64,000 bases of DNA. Source: Kibdelosporangium sp. MJ126-NF4. Its GTDB lineage: Bacteria > Actinomycetota > Actinomycetes > Mycobacteriales > Pseudonocardiaceae. Made by a program: the position numbers and the translations under genes. Where the stretch lies: the NCBI RefSeq assembly GCF_000826545.1, contig NZ_CDME01000016.1, positions 434,001 to 498,000 of the forward strand, written 5' to 3'. Of this stretch, positions 44,555-54,467 are shown one piece after another. Within the stretch, counting starts at the first letter, position 1, and each line of letters opens with the position of its first letter. The notes beneath the pieces are model-generated. The model searched no databases. It worked only from the letters and a program-made list of their open reading frames with translations, and was not told where the DNA came from.

Positions 44555-45024
44555 GGGTGCTCCTCGTGATCGGTACCTGGTGGGTTGGTGGCGAACCGGG
44601 TGGGCCGGACCAGCACGGCGGTGCGGCGTTCGCGGGCCATCACCTCGTCGTAGACGTCGAGGTCCGGGTGCTGCCCGCCCGCTGCCGCGTAGATGTCGCG
44701 CAGCACTGTGCGCAGGTCGTCGGCGGGCAGTCCGGGCAGGTCGTCGCCGGGACCGGCGAGTTCGGCATGACCGTGCACCGCGATCCACTCCCAGCCTGCG
44801 CGGAAAACCAGGGACACCAACGGGTTGGCGCGCAGGTTGGCGAGTTTCGCCGTGGCACCGCGTGCGACGAACGCGACCACGTCGTGCCCGGTGACCGGGT
44901 GCGGCAGGACTCCGGCGTTCACCACACTCGTACTCGGTGTGCCGTCCGGTCGCAGGGTGACCAGGACGGCCAGATGGTGGTCTAGCGCGCCGAGTTCACG
45001 CACCACCTTCAACGAGGGGGACAT
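44551..45024 (-). CDS. PPOX-class (pyridoxamine-5'-phosphate-oxidase-like) split-barrel flavoprotein
   Basis: The 157-aa protein is a split-barrel flavin/F420-binding protein (LAVLVTLRPDGTPSTSVVNAGVL; TAKLANLRANPLVSLVFRAG; GWEWIAVHGHAEL). Actinobacterial members often use F420 to reduce small substrates; cofactor use is inferred. ATG 45024 has GGAAGG 8-13 nt upstream. It heads an operon with the DsbA-like and MBL genes, and two strong dyads lie upstream. Confidence 0.87.
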   Translation of the reverse strand: MSPSLKVVRELGALDHHLAVLVTLRPDGTPSTSVVNAGVLPHPVTGHDVVAFVARGATAKLANLRANPLVSLVFRAGWEWIAVHGHAELAGPGDDLPGLPADDLRTVLRDIYAAAGGQHPDLDVYDEVMARERRTAVLVRPTRFATNPPGTDHEEHP

Positions 45025-45056
45025 CCAGCCGCACCTTCCGAACACCGCGAGCTAAT

Positions 45057-45103
45057 CGGACCGAGGTCCGCTTTACTCGTCGGACCATACGGACTGCGGT
45101 CCG
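45057..45103. promoter_or_regulatory. Pair of TetR-like operator dyads
   Basis: CGGACCGAGGTCCG (45057-45070) and CGGACTGCGGTCCG (45090-45103) are near-perfect 14-bp dyads 33 bp apart. A third half-site CGGACC (45081-45086) lies between them. They flank the likely promoter of the PPOX-DsbA-MBL operon. No TetR gene adjoins. Confidence 0.65.
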
Positions 45104-45239
45104 GTTGAGTCAAGTGGGTGCGGACAGGCACAACATCTCCGGCGAGCCCCCAGCGCGGGCGACTTCCACCGCACGCCGGGAGCGAGCCGAGCTGCCCGTC
45201 AGGAACGAGCCACGATATCGGGGCGTACGAGCACACGCC

Positions 45240-45461
45240 TCACGTGTAGTAACCGTTCCATAATTCCCAGGCGTTAATCTCGTCTGGCGGGTAGCAGCGG
45301 AACTTGACCGAGTCCTCGGCACGCGCGGCAGCGCATTCCTCATAGGTCGGGTAGTAGCCGCCGAACTCCCACTCGTAGATTCCCTGCGTGTCGGCCACCG
45401 CGGCCGGGGCAAGCATCACCAGTGCGGCAACCGTCGCACCCACCGTTCGAACAATTCTCAC
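45240..45461 (-). CDS. Small secreted hypothetical protein
   Basis: The 73-aa precursor has a signal peptide (MRIVRTVGATVAALVMLAPAAVA, cleavage near VADT) and a mature peptide of about 47 residues rich in Tyr, Glu and Trp with two cysteines (YEECAAAR; FRCYPPDE), which could form one disulfide. I do not recognise a family. GTG 45461 is chosen because GGAGGGG lies 4-10 nt upstream. No partner gene is evident. Confidence 0.7.
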   Translation of the reverse strand: MRIVRTVGATVAALVMLAPAAVADTQGIYEWEFGGYYPTYEECAAARAEDSVKFRCYPPDEINAWELWNGYYT

Positions 45462-45583
45462 AAACCCCTCCAACGATATTCGCTATATCAAATACACATT
45501 TCCGGCCATGCCACGAACAATCGTCAAAGTAGCCAGCCCAAAACCTCCGGACCACCCGCGCGCCGCGAAAACACCTGAATTGC

Positions 45584-45946
45584 CTACTGCCCGTAGGACA
45601 GTCGAAGCCGTTCGTTGATCAGCAGGTTGAGCCGGTAACGCATGTGTCCCAGCTTGCTCTCGTCGGGAGCGTCCGCCGTCGTGACGAGAGTCCAGCGCAA
45701 CAGGCAGTCCGTCCTGTCCGTGGCCTGGCGCAGGTCGAAGCGGATTCGGTCGTCCGGCCGGTCCGGCCACAGCGAGGACCACACCACCAGGCTCGGTCGC
45801 ACCGCGTCCACCACCGTCGGCTCACGCTCGTCGTCCAACAGCGTGAGCCACGGGCGACTGGACGGGTCACGCGGCGCGGTCAGCGAGCCCCACACGATGT
45901 GGGACGGTGCTGGCTGTGGCCGTTCGCGGCTGCCGAGTTCGAGCAC
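45584..45946 (-). CDS. SRPBCC-like (START-fold) protein
   Basis: The 120-aa protein looks like a short SRPBCC/polyketide-cyclase-like fold (VWGSLTAPRDPSSRPWLTLLDDE; RIRFDLRQATDRTDCLLRWTLV; RYRLNLLINERLR as the C-terminal helix). The ligand is unknown, and no enzymatic residues can be assigned. The start GTG at 45946 has no clear Shine-Dalgarno site. Confidence 0.65.
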   Translation of the reverse strand: MLELGSRERPQPAPSHIVWGSLTAPRDPSSRPWLTLLDDEREPTVVDAVRPSLVVWSSLWPDRPDDRIRFDLRQATDRTDCLLRWTLVTTADAPDESKLGHMRYRLNLLINERLRLSYGQ

Positions 45947-46111
45947 GCGACCAGGCTAAAGCAGAACGCCAGTGCCCATCGGTCTGTCCATCCGTCGAAC
46001 GGGTGGCGCTTTCGACGGCGTGTTATAGCCCCGGCAAGGGTTTTCCCGGTTTCCTGGGAATTCGGTCGGCGTTAACCTCTACCCGGGGTAGTCGCACCGG
46101 CCGTCCGGGGG

Positions 46112-47107
46112 GTGATCAACGTGGATCTTGGCCCCCAGCACCTGCGGATGATCGACGCCATCGCGACCGCGGGCAGCATCAGCAAGGCCGCCGCCCAGCT
46201 CGATCTCACCCAGCCGTCGGTCAGCACCATGCTCAACCGGGTCGAGCGGCACCTCGGCATCCGGCTGTTCAACCGGTCGTCCGACGGGGTCTCGCTCACT
46301 CCCGTCGGCACCGAGGTCGTCAGCAGGTCACGGGCGATCCTTGCCGGTGTCGACGACCTGTACGCCACGCTGCGCGGCCCGGCGGCCGACGAGGCGGGCC
46401 CGGTCCTGCGGATCGGCGGGCAGCTCGCGCCCGCCCTGATCAGTCTCAGTGCGCAGTTCGCCACGGTGTTCCCCCGGGTGCGGACGCAACTGCGGACCGA
46501 CTCCGGCACCAGCCGCATCCTGTCGCTGCTGGCGTCGGGCGCGTTGGAGATCGCCGTCGTCCACGAGCCCGTCACCGAGCCGGTGTTCGTCCCGGCCAAC
46601 GTCGAGCGGCATGTCCTGGTGAACGTCGAGCCGGAGTTCGTCGGCCTCGCGTCGGACAGTCCGCTCGCCCGCCAGGCGGACGTCACCCTCGCCGACCTCG
46701 CCGACCTGCAGTGGATCGACGACCCGATGGACGACGGCCCGTGGCCCGCCTTCTTCCGGCGGCGCTGTGCCGAGGCCGGGTTCCTGCCGACCGTGAGCTT
46801 CTGGACGGGCAGCTGGGAGTTCGCGACGTCACTGATCAGGTCCGGTCAGGGCGTCGCCATCTACCACCCGACCGCCCGGCCCCGTGAGGGCGTGGTGTTC
46901 CGACAGCTGCGCGACGACCCGCTGACGCACCGGGTCGTGCTGCTGTGGCGGCGGGAGTCGCGTGCGACGGCGTTGCGGCTGCGGACCGAGCTCGGCCGGA
47001 TCTACCGGCGACTGGTCAGCGGCAACCCGATGTACGCGAAGTGGTGGAACGAGCATCCCGAGGCGCATCCGACCCTGCCCCCGGTCGGGAACGGCCAGGT
47101 GTGGTGA
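46112..47107 (+). CDS. LysR-family transcriptional regulator coupled to a LAL regulator
   Basis: The 331-aa protein has a LysR HTH ([29 protein letters not shown]) and a substrate-binding domain ([15 protein letters not shown] start near 92). Start candidates are GTG 46112 and GTG 46121, three codons apart. Its TGA overlaps the GTG of the following LAL-type regulator, so the two are produced together. Confidence 0.88.
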   Translation: MINVDLGPQHLRMIDAIATAGSISKAAAQLDLTQPSVSTMLNRVERHLGIRLFNRSSDGVSLTPVGTEVVSRSRAILAGVDDLYATLRGPAADEAGPVLRIGGQLAPALISLSAQFATVFPRVRTQLRTDSGTSRILSLLASGALEIAVVHEPVTEPVFVPANVERHVLVNVEPEFVGLASDSPLARQADVTLADLADLQWIDDPMDDGPWPAFFRRRCAEAGFLPTVSFWTGSWEFATSLIRSGQGVAIYHPTARPREGVVFRQLRDDPLTHRVVLLWRRESRATALRLRTELGRIYRRLVSGNPMYAKWWNEHPEAHPTLPPVGNGQVW

Positions 47108-49839
47108 CGCACGATGACCTGGTGGCCAGAGACGACGTGGTCAACGATGTCACTTCCGCTCTCCGGCGGCACGGGGCGGTAACGCTGTGCGGCGCGGCGG
47201 GCAGCGGCAAAACCGTCATGGTCGACCAGATCGCCGACGCGGCGCGTGACACCGGCACGCACGTGCTGCGGATCTGCCCGGCCGAGTGCGAGTCCGGGCT
47301 GGGCCACAGCGGCCTCGTCGAGCTGCTGGCCCAGATCGACCCCGACGAGGTGAACGCGGGCCCGCAGCCGCAGCGGGACGTGCTGTCGGCGATTCTCCGC
47401 CGCCGACCGGTGCCCAGCGGCGGATTCGACCAGCTGACCATCCGGCTCGCGTTCGCCGACCTGCTCGACCGGCTGGCCGCCCGCGCCCCGGTTCTGGCCA
47501 TTGTGGACAACGCGCAGTGGCTCGATCCGGCCAGCCGGGACGCGTTGAGCGGCGCGCTCAAGGTCATGCGCTCGTCGCGCGTCCGTCTCATCACGACCGA
47601 ACGGACGCTCCCGGCCCCGGCCATCTGCCCGGACAGCCCCCGCGTGCGACTGCCGCCGCTGGACGTCGAGCAGAGTGCCGCACTGGTCGTGCGTCTGGGC
47701 TTGCCGTACCGGTGGATCGGCTGGGTACACACGATGAGCGGGGGCAACCCGGCGATCGCGTTGACGACCGCGAACGCCGTGCTTGCCTCACAGCTGGTGC
47801 AGCGTTCACCGGAGCCTGTGCCGTTGGCTCCCGCCGCCCGTGTCGTGGTGCGGCAATGGCTGGAGGACGTCACCACCCCGGCGCGGGGGACGCTGCTGCT
47901 GGCCAGCCTGGCTCGGCGGCCGACCGTGACGCTGCTGAGCCGGATCTTCCCCGGCCGCGCCGAGGTCGACATCGCCGCGGCGGCGGCAGCCGGGCTGGTG
48001 ACGGTCGCCGGTGACCGGGTGCGGTTCATCGCCCGCGCGACCGCGTCCGTGCTCGCCGACGAGGTGGGAGTGCTCGAACGCAGGCTGGGGCACGAGCTGC
48101 TCGCCGGGGCGGTCGACGATCCGGTCGAGGCCGTGTGGCACCAGGCGCACGCGTCCGCGGAGATCAGCATGGACCTGGCCACCGCGTTGCGCACCGCGGC
48201 GGTGGCCTGCCGTGGACGGGGTGACTACGCGTTCGCCGCCGAGATCGGTCTGCTCGCGGTCGCCAGAATGCCACCGGCGTACCAGGATGACGCGCTCGCG
48301 TGCCTGGTCGCGGCGAGCGAGGACGCCGGGCTCGCCGGGCGGGCCGATCTGGCCAGGCGGGCCGCCGGGCAGGTGCTGGGCCGTTCGAACCGGGTGGCCG
48401 ACCGGGTCAGGACCCGGCTGGCCCTGATCGACAGCGCGGGACAGGAACTGTCGGGCACGGAGGAGCTGTTCGCCAGGGCGTCCGCTGAGGCCGCTGGCGA
48501 TCCGGAACTCAGGGCGGCGGTGCACGTGCGTGCCGCGATGAAGGCGCACCTGAACGACGGCGACATCCGGCGTGCCGAGACCGAGGCGGGGCTGGCCGCC
48601 GAGCTGACCTCATCGGACGCTGTCCGGTCCGACGCGTTGACCATGCGTGCGCGAATGCAGCGCGCCCTCGGTGATCCGGACGCGGAGGAAACCCTCACGG
48701 CGGCACTGAGATCCGGTACGTCGAAGTTCGCGGTGTTCCTCGCTGCCCGGCACGCGTTGTTCGACGACCGCCTCGACCACGCGCGGGGCGAACTGCTCAC
48801 GTTGCTGCCGTCCGTCGAGATGTCCGGTGCCAGGGACGAACACGTCGAAGTGATGCGGTGCCTGGTGGAAACCGAGGCACGGGCCGGGCATTGCGTCGCC
48901 TGTCTCGAACACGCGAGACAGATCGCGGAGATCCGCACCGAGGCGGGCATGTCCCCCGGTGTCGCCTGGTACACGCTGGCGGTCGCGGAGTCCGTCGGCG
49001 GCAGCTTCGAACGGGCCGAGCGGCTGGCGAGCCTCGGTGTCGCGGCGGCTGAAGAGGACCACGATGTCGTGTTCCTGCCCCGGAACCTGTACGTGCTCGG
49101 CCAGGTCACGCTGTTGACGGGGCGCCCGGCGGCCGCGGTGCCGATCCTGCGGCGGGTGCAGCGGCTGGAGGCGGAGCAGGGCATCGTGGACCCGTCGATC
49201 CTGCGCTGGCACGGGGAACTGGCCGAGGCGCTGACGGCGACCGGCGGCACAACCGAGGCGGCCAGCCTGATCAGGCGGACACGACGGGCCGCGCGGGAGT
49301 TGGACCGTCCCGGTGTGCTCGCGGCGATGGACCGGGCCGAGGCGGTTCTGTTGGTGGCCGGGCGTCAACTGCCGGAGGCGATGGCGTTGCTGGACTCGGC
49401 AGCCGCTCGGTTCGCCGAACTCGGGGCGCGTGTCGAGCACGCCCGAACAGTGATGACACAGGGACGTCTGCTGCGCAGCAGGCGGCGGGGTTCCGCCGCA
49501 CGCGCGATGATCCGGCGCGCGCTCGCCGAGTTCGAGGAGATCGCCGCGCCTGCCTGGGCCCAGCTCGCCTCGGCGGAGTTGGAACGGCTTGGTGTCGCCG
49601 GGCTCGGCTCCCCCGCGATCGACGTGCTGTCGGCCGCGGAGGGCGACCTGGCCGCGCTGATCGCCTCCGGGCTGAGCAACAGGGAGGCCGCCGCGCAGCT
49701 GTTCCTGAGCGTGAAGACGGTCGAAGGGCGGCTGACGCGCATCTACCGCAAGCTCGGTGTGGGCTCGCGGGCCCAGTTGATCGCGCTCCTGCGCCGGGAT
49801 CCGGCGCGAATAACATCCGGCAATAGGCAAGTGACATAG
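47104..49839 (+). CDS. LAL-type (large ATP-binding LuxR) transcriptional regulator
   Basis: The 911-aa protein has an N-terminal STAND-like ATPase (Walker A GAAGSGKT at 30-37; Walker [13 protein letters not shown] near 135-146), a long helical TPR-like middle (about 330-820) and a C-terminal LuxR HTH ([25 protein letters not shown]). LAL proteins activate catabolic or antibiotic genes on binding a small inducer and ATP. GTG 47104 overlaps the LysR stop. Its targets may include the chitinase operon 86 bp downstream, but nothing in the sequence proves it. Confidence 0.92.
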   Translation: MTHDDLVARDDVVNDVTSALRRHGAVTLCGAAGSGKTVMVDQIADAARDTGTHVLRICPAECESGLGHSGLVELLAQIDPDEVNAGPQPQRDVLSAILRRRPVPSGGFDQLTIRLAFADLLDRLAARAPVLAIVDNAQWLDPASRDALSGALKVMRSSRVRLITTERTLPAPAICPDSPRVRLPPLDVEQSAALVVRLGLPYRWIGWVHTMSGGNPAIALTTANAVLASQLVQRSPEPVPLAPAARVVVRQWLEDVTTPARGTLLLASLARRPTVTLLSRIFPGRAEVDIAAAAAAGLVTVAGDRVRFIARATASVLADEVGVLERRLGHELLAGAVDDPVEAVWHQAHASAEISMDLATALRTAAVACRGRGDYAFAAEIGLLAVARMPPAYQDDALACLVAASEDAGLAGRADLARRAAGQVLGRSNRVADRVRTRLALIDSAGQELSGTEELFARASAEAAGDPELRAAVHVRAAMKAHLNDGDIRRAETEAGLAAELTSSDAVRSDALTMRARMQRALGDPDAEETLTAALRSGTSKFAVFLAARHALFDDRLDHARGELLTLLPSVEMSGARDEHVEVMRCLVETEARAGHCVACLEHARQIAEIRTEAGMSPGVAWYTLAVAESVGGSFERAERLASLGVAAAEEDHDVVFLPRNLYVLGQVTLLTGRPAAAVPILRRVQRLEAEQGIVDPSILRWHGELAEALTATGGTTEAASLIRRTRRAARELDRPGVLAAMDRAEAVLLVAGRQLPEAMALLDSAAARFAELGARVEHARTVMTQGRLLRSRRRGSAARAMIRRALAEFEEIAAPAWAQLASAELERLGVAGLGSPAIDVLSAAEGDLAALIASGLSNREAAAQLFLSVKTVEGRLTRIYRKLGVGSRAQLIALLRRDPARITSGNRQVT

Positions 49840-49874
49840 CCGCACGGTGCTTCCAAAGGTGATCGTTGAGCGGT

Positions 49875-49890
49875 AATGGTTCAGACCATT
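49875..49890. promoter_or_regulatory. dre-like operator upstream of chitinase operon
   Basis: AATGGT-TCAG-ACCATT is a perfect 6-bp-arm dyad whose core TGGTTCAGACCA differs from the DasR consensus TGGTCTAGACCA only in the centre. It lies 35 bp before the first chitinase start. Confidence 0.6.
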
Positions 49891-49925
49891 TACGCCCTGC
49901 ACAGTTTTCACCCGAGGAGCCCTGC

Positions 49926-51329
49926 ATGAGATTTTCGGGTCACAAACGACATCTCGCGTTGACAGCCGCGTTGGTCGTCGCCGCCGCGGGCCTGTCGCCG
50001 TCCGCGACGGCCGGAGCAAGCCCGCCACCGGCGGAGGCCGCCGCGGCCTACCACGTGGTCAACTACTATCCACAATGGGCGGTCTACGGCCGCAACGTGT
50101 ACCTGGGTGACATCGAGCGCAACGGCTCGGCCAACGGCCTGACCGTGCTGAACTACGCGTTCGCCAACATCCACGCCACCAACAAGACCTGCTTCGCGAA
50201 CACCTCGTCGGTCGGCAACCCCGGCGATCCCGACTACCCCAAGGACAACGCGGGCGACGCGCACGCCGACTACCAGCGCGTCATCACCGCGGCACAGTCG
50301 GTCGACGGCCGCGCCGACGACCCGGCCGCCAAGCTGCGCGGCAACTTCAACCAGCTCAAGAAGCTCAAGGCCAAGCACCCGGGGATGAAGATCCTGATGT
50401 CCATCGGTGGCTGGTCGTTCTCCAAGTACTTCGCCGACGTCGCCGCGACCCCCGCGGCGCGCAAGAAGTTCGTCACCTCCTGCGTCGACCTGTTCATCAA
50501 GGGAAACCTGCCCTCCCGCGACGACTGGGGCACGGGCAAACCGGCTGGCGGACCGGGAACCGGCGCGAACATCTTCGACGGTTTCGACCTCGACTGGGAG
50601 TACCCGGGCGGCGGCGGTCTGGAAGGCAACCACGTCGACCCCAACGACAAGGCGAACTTCACCCTGCTGCTGCAGGAGTTCCGCACCCAGCTGAACGCCG
50701 TCCGGCCGGGCATGCTGCTGACCGCGTTCACCGCGTCGGACCCTGCCAAGATCAAGAACGGCCTTGAGCTCGACAAGATCTTCAACTACCTGGACTTCGC
50801 CAACCTGCAGGGCTACGACTTCCACGGCTCGTCGTGGGAGCCCAACCGGACCGGCCACCAGGCAGGCCTGCACGAGGACCCGGCCGACCCGAACCCGCCG
50901 GAGAGCAGGTTCAGCGTCGAACAGGCCGTGAAGATCTACCGCGACGCGGGCGTGCCACCGACCAAGATCGTCGTCGGCATCCCGTTCTACGGCCGGGGCT
51001 GGACCGGTGTGGAGGACGGCGGCGTGCACGGCGCCTACCAGTCCGCGACCGGGCCCGCCGAGGGCGATTTCCCCGAGGAGCCAGGAGTTCGGGGCTACCG
51101 CAACCTCAAGAAGCAGCTCGATCCCAGTCAGATCCACCACGACGACACCACGATCGCCACGTGGGGATACGACGGAACCGAGTTCTGGTCGTTCGACGAC
51201 GCCTCGACCATCGCCAAGAAGACCGCGTACATCAAGGAACAGGGTCTCGGCGGCGCGTTCGCCTGGAACCTGGCTGAGGACGACGGCACCCTGTCCGCCG
51301 CGATGCGCACCGGGCTGGGGAGGAGATGA
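49926..51329 (+). CDS. Secreted GH18 chitinase
   Basis: The 467-aa enzyme has a signal peptide (RHLALTAALVVAAAGLSPSATA) and a single GH18 barrel with SxGG (MSIGGWSFSK) and the catalytic motif FDGFDLDWEYP; Glu225 is the acid, with Asp218, Asp221 and Asp223. The chitinase insertion domain is present (IVVGIPFYGRGW region, then YQSATGPAEGDF). It lacks carbohydrate-binding modules. ATG 49926 has GAGGAG 6 nt upstream. Its TGA overlaps the next ATG (TGATG), so the two chitinases are co-translated. Confidence 0.94.
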   Translation: MRFSGHKRHLALTAALVVAAAGLSPSATAGASPPPAEAAAAYHVVNYYPQWAVYGRNVYLGDIERNGSANGLTVLNYAFANIHATNKTCFANTSSVGNPGDPDYPKDNAGDAHADYQRVITAAQSVDGRADDPAAKLRGNFNQLKKLKAKHPGMKILMSIGGWSFSKYFADVAATPAARKKFVTSCVDLFIKGNLPSRDDWGTGKPAGGPGTGANIFDGFDLDWEYPGGGGLEGNHVDPNDKANFTLLLQEFRTQLNAVRPGMLLTAFTASDPAKIKNGLELDKIFNYLDFANLQGYDFHGSSWEPNRTGHQAGLHEDPADPNPPESRFSVEQAVKIYRDAGVPPTKIVVGIPFYGRGWTGVEDGGVHGAYQSATGPAEGDFPEEPGVRGYRNLKKQLDPSQIHHDDTTIATWGYDGTEFWSFDDASTIAKKTAYIKEQGLGGAFAWNLAEDDGTLSAAMRTGLGRR

Positions 51330-53419
51330 TGAGAGCGACCGCGCTGCTCAGCAGCCTCCTCCTGGCCGTGGCGACCGTGGTCGTCGGTGCCCCGATCGCG
51401 TCGGCGGCCAACGAACAGTGCCGTCCTGACGGCCTGTACCGGCCAGCGACCACTGTGGACGTTCCGTACTGCCAGCAGTACGACACCGCGGGACGCGAGA
51501 AACTGGCGGGCGACCGGACCCGCCGTTCCATCGGCTACTTCACGAGCTGGCGCACCGGCAAGAACGGTGCACCGGCCTACCTCGCCCACAACATCCCGTG
51601 GGACAAGATCACCCACATCAACTACGCGTTCGCGCACATCGGCACCGACAACAAGATCTCCGTCGGGGCCAACAGCCCGGACAACCCGTCGACCGGGATG
51701 GAGTGGCCGGGCGTGCCCGGTGCCGAGATGGACCCGGCGTTGTCGTACAAGGGCCACTTCAACCAGCTGACCAAGTACAAGAAGCAGCACCCCGGCGTGA
51801 AGACGCTGATCTCGGTCGGCGGCTGGGCGGAGTCCGGCGGCATCCTGAACCCCGACGGCTCGCGCAACGCGACCGGCGGCTTCTACAAGCTGGCCCAGAA
51901 CCAGGCGGCGATCAACACGTTCGCGGACTCCGTGGTGCAGTTCCTGCGCACGTACGGTTTCGACGGCGTGGACATCGACTACGAGTACGCCACCTCAGCG
52001 CCGTTCGCCGGGCACCCGGAGGACTACTGGATCTCCAACGCCAACCGCGGCCAGTTGATGCGCGGCTACGTGAACCTGATGAAGACGGTGCGCGACAAGC
52101 TCGACGCGGCGAGCGTGCAGGACAGCAGATACTACTCGGTGACGGCCGCGGTGTCGGCCTCCGGCTGGATCCTGCGCGGCGCGGAGTCCTACCAGGTCAC
52201 CCAGTACCTGGACTTCGTCAACATGATGACCTACGACCTGCACGGCGCGTGGAACGAGTACGTGGGACCGAACGCGGCGCTGTACGACGACGGCAAGGAC
52301 GCCGAGTTGGCGTTCTGGGAGGTCTACACGACGCCGCAGTACGAGGGTGTCGGCCATCTGAACACGGACTGGGCGTACCACTACTTCAGAGGAAGCATGC
52401 CATCCGGGCGGATCAACGTCGGTCTGCCGTTCTACACCCGAGGCTGGCAGGGCGTCACCGGTGGCACGAACGGGCTGTGGGGCAAGGCCCCGCTGCCCGA
52501 CCAGACCCAGTGCCCAGCGGGAACAGGCGGGACAGTCGGCTCGAAGGTGCCGTGCGGCAACGGCGGAGTCGGCATCGACAACCTGTGGCACGACGAGACA
52601 TCGGCGGGCGACGAGGTGCCCTCCGGCGTGAACCCGATGTGGCACGCGAAGAACCTCCAGGACGGCATCACGCCGAACTACCTTGAGGCCTACGGTCTGG
52701 ACCCGAGTGACCCGAAGAACCAACTGACCGGAACCTACACGCGCAACTACGATTCCACGCTCGTGGCCCCGTGGCTGTGGAACGAAGAGAAGAAGGTGTT
52801 CCTGACCACTGAGGACGAGGAGTCGCTCGCGACGAAGGTGCAGTACGTCAAGGACAAGGGCATCGGCGGCGTGATGTTCTGGGAGATGGCGGGCGACTAC
52901 GCCTTCGACCAGGCAAGCGGCCAGTACTTCATGGGAACGACCATGGTCGACACCATCGACAGTGGACTGAAGGGTGCCGCGCCGTACGGCAACACGAAGA
53001 CCAACGGCGTCCGTCCGACGAACGTGCTGAACGTCGGCGTCGAACTGACCGGGTTCGCCCTCGGCGACGCCAACTACCCGATCAACCCGAAGATGCGGAT
53101 CACCAACCGCTCGACGCAGCAGATCCCCACCGGCGCCAAGGTCGAGTTCGACTACGGCACCAGCGCCCCCGGCAGCATGGTCGACCAGTCAGGATTCCGG
53201 CTGACAGTAACCCAGAAAGGACACACCGGACCGAACATCGGCGGGCTGAAGGGCGACTTCCAGCACGCGTCGTTCACCCTGCCGAGAGCGATCCCGGCGA
53301 ACGGCACGGTCGAACTGCAGGTGCGTTACTTCCTGCCGATCGCGACACCGTCGAACTTCAAGGTCACGTTCGGCGGCCAGTCGTACGCCCTGTCCGCGGA
53401 CTTCCCACGCGGACCGTAA
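51329..53419 (+). CDS. Secreted multidomain GH18 chitinase with C-terminal ChiC-type domain
   Basis: The 696-aa enzyme has a signal peptide (MRATALLSSLLLAVATVVVG), a GH18 barrel with YGFDGVDIDYEY (Asp212, Asp215, Asp217, Glu219) and ISVGGWAESGG, an insertion domain, and a C-terminal beta-domain (about 575-696, VELTGFALGDANYPINPKMRI) as in actinobacterial chitinases. ATG 51329 is preferred over the adjoining ATG 51326 because GGAGG then has a 5-nt spacing. The second of a two-gene operon; the two enzymes differ enough to suggest complementary modes of chitin attack. Confidence 0.94.
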   Translation: MRATALLSSLLLAVATVVVGAPIASAANEQCRPDGLYRPATTVDVPYCQQYDTAGREKLAGDRTRRSIGYFTSWRTGKNGAPAYLAHNIPWDKITHINYAFAHIGTDNKISVGANSPDNPSTGMEWPGVPGAEMDPALSYKGHFNQLTKYKKQHPGVKTLISVGGWAESGGILNPDGSRNATGGFYKLAQNQAAINTFADSVVQFLRTYGFDGVDIDYEYATSAPFAGHPEDYWISNANRGQLMRGYVNLMKTVRDKLDAASVQDSRYYSVTAAVSASGWILRGAESYQVTQYLDFVNMMTYDLHGAWNEYVGPNAALYDDGKDAELAFWEVYTTPQYEGVGHLNTDWAYHYFRGSMPSGRINVGLPFYTRGWQGVTGGTNGLWGKAPLPDQTQCPAGTGGTVGSKVPCGNGGVGIDNLWHDETSAGDEVPSGVNPMWHAKNLQDGITPNYLEAYGLDPSDPKNQLTGTYTRNYDSTLVAPWLWNEEKKVFLTTEDEESLATKVQYVKDKGIGGVMFWEMAGDYAFDQASGQYFMGTTMVDTIDSGLKGAAPYGNTKTNGVRPTNVLNVGVELTGFALGDANYPINPKMRITNRSTQQIPTGAKVEFDYGTSAPGSMVDQSGFRLTVTQKGHTGPNIGGLKGDFQHASFTLPRAIPANGTVELQVRYFLPIATPSNFKVTFGGQSYALSADFPRGP

Positions 53420-53432
53420 TCTCCCGCAGCCG

Positions 53433-53468
53433 CGGCACGAGGTGTTTCCGCCAGAGCACCTCATGCCG
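53433..53468 (+). terminator. Hairpin terminator after chitinase operon
   Basis: CGGCACGAGGTG (53433-53444) pairs with CACCTCATGCCG (53457-53468) with one mismatch around a 12-nt loop, 13 nt after the chitinase stop. Confidence 0.65.
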
Positions 53469-53632
53469 CACCGAGGGAAGCAGTGGCAGATCAGGTGGCG
53501 TCGGACGGACAACCGACGTCACCGGGTGAACGAGGCATGGCAGACCCTCGTCTGTCACTGCTCTGGATGCCGGGGACCGCTGACCCAGCAGGGGTGGTCC
53601 CCGGCATCGCCGGTGTCAACGAAAGACCCGAC

Positions 53633-53803
53633 TCAGCCTCTACCGGCGGCGTAACCGTGTGGCCGCGTGTGACGCAGAACGCGGGCGCGCTCGTCAATCG
53701 CGACCATGGCCTCCCTGAGCCCTCCGCCGAACTCGTTGCGGAACGCCGCGATGGCCCGGACGGTGTGGCCGTCCACGATCGTGTCGTCAATGACCAGCCA
53801 ACG
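53633..53803 (-). pseudogene. Possible gene remnant lacking its N-terminus
   Basis: In one minus-strand frame a protein-like stretch reads WLVIDDTIVDGHTVRAIAAF, then NEFGGGLREAMVAIDERARV, and ends at a TGA (53633). An in-frame TGA lies just upstream of the tryptophan (about 53806), and no ordinary start precedes it. The region overlaps the 3' end of the next leftward gene in another frame, so it may be a frameshifted extension of that gene or a remnant. The rest of the 53420-53786 gap shows nothing. Confidence 0.3.
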
Positions 53804-54380
53804 ACGTCAGCCGCTCGTCCGCCGGTCCGTCCGCGGGTACGTCCAATGTGGCGCACAGCCATGCACGCAACTCGGCCGTCGGCCCCTCGCCAGTCGGCAG
53901 GCTCCGGATCTGCCGAAGCAGTTGCTCGGCCGTGCCGAGCGGGAACAGGCGAGGGTAAGGACGGTCGGGCCGCCCAGGAGTCAGCCCGGACCCCGGCATG
54001 GAAAGCGCGAAACCGGCCGAGAAGATGGCCTCCTCGGCGCGGAAGTAGTCGCTGTCGTCGAGCAGGACGGTGGGTGAGCCGTCAGCGTGCCGGTGGTTGG
54101 GCGCGAACGCCACGGTAAGGCCATACCAGCCGACCACGAGAATGATCGGCGCGCCAGCCGAGGTCACCTCGCCCGGAACGGTGACGCTGCCGAAGTGTTC
54201 CTTTCCCTCGGGCAGGCGTTCGACACCGCACGAGCGGCCGAACGCCGCCCCCAGTGCCTCGGACAGCCGTGCGACACCAGCAGACACAGCACCCGCGTCC
54301 AGCAGGTGCGGGCGTTCAAGGCGGTCCGGGGCGTCAAGGTCGAGCAGGAACGCGCACAGGTCTTCGGCGGTGACGGACAT
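53787..54380 (-). CDS. Hypothetical protein (197 aa)
   Basis: I do not recognise this soluble protein. It begins MSVTAEDLCAFLLDLDAPDR, has a central beta-rich segment (APIILVVGWYGLTVAFAPN; SPTVLLDDSDYF) and a helical C-terminus (TAEQLLRQIRSLPTGEGPTAELRAWL). It has no signal peptide. The ATG at 54380 is the first plausible start; longer frames run into palindromic element D. A protein-like frame continues past its stop in another reading frame, so the 3' end may be frameshifted. Confidence 0.6.
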   Translation of the reverse strand: MSVTAEDLCAFLLDLDAPDRLERPHLLDAGAVSAGVARLSEALGAAFGRSCGVERLPEGKEHFGSVTVPGEVTSAGAPIILVVGWYGLTVAFAPNHRHADGSPTVLLDDSDYFRAEEAIFSAGFALSMPGSGLTPGRPDRPYPRLFPLGTAEQLLRQIRSLPTGEGPTAELRAWLCATLDVPADGPADERLTSLAGH

Positions 54381-54467
54381 AACGAGATCGTCGCAGCAGC
54401 AGACGAACTCAGCCAACGCATTTCGCCCACCATCAGCAAGGAAAGAACAACCCTGTCCTGTCCCAGC

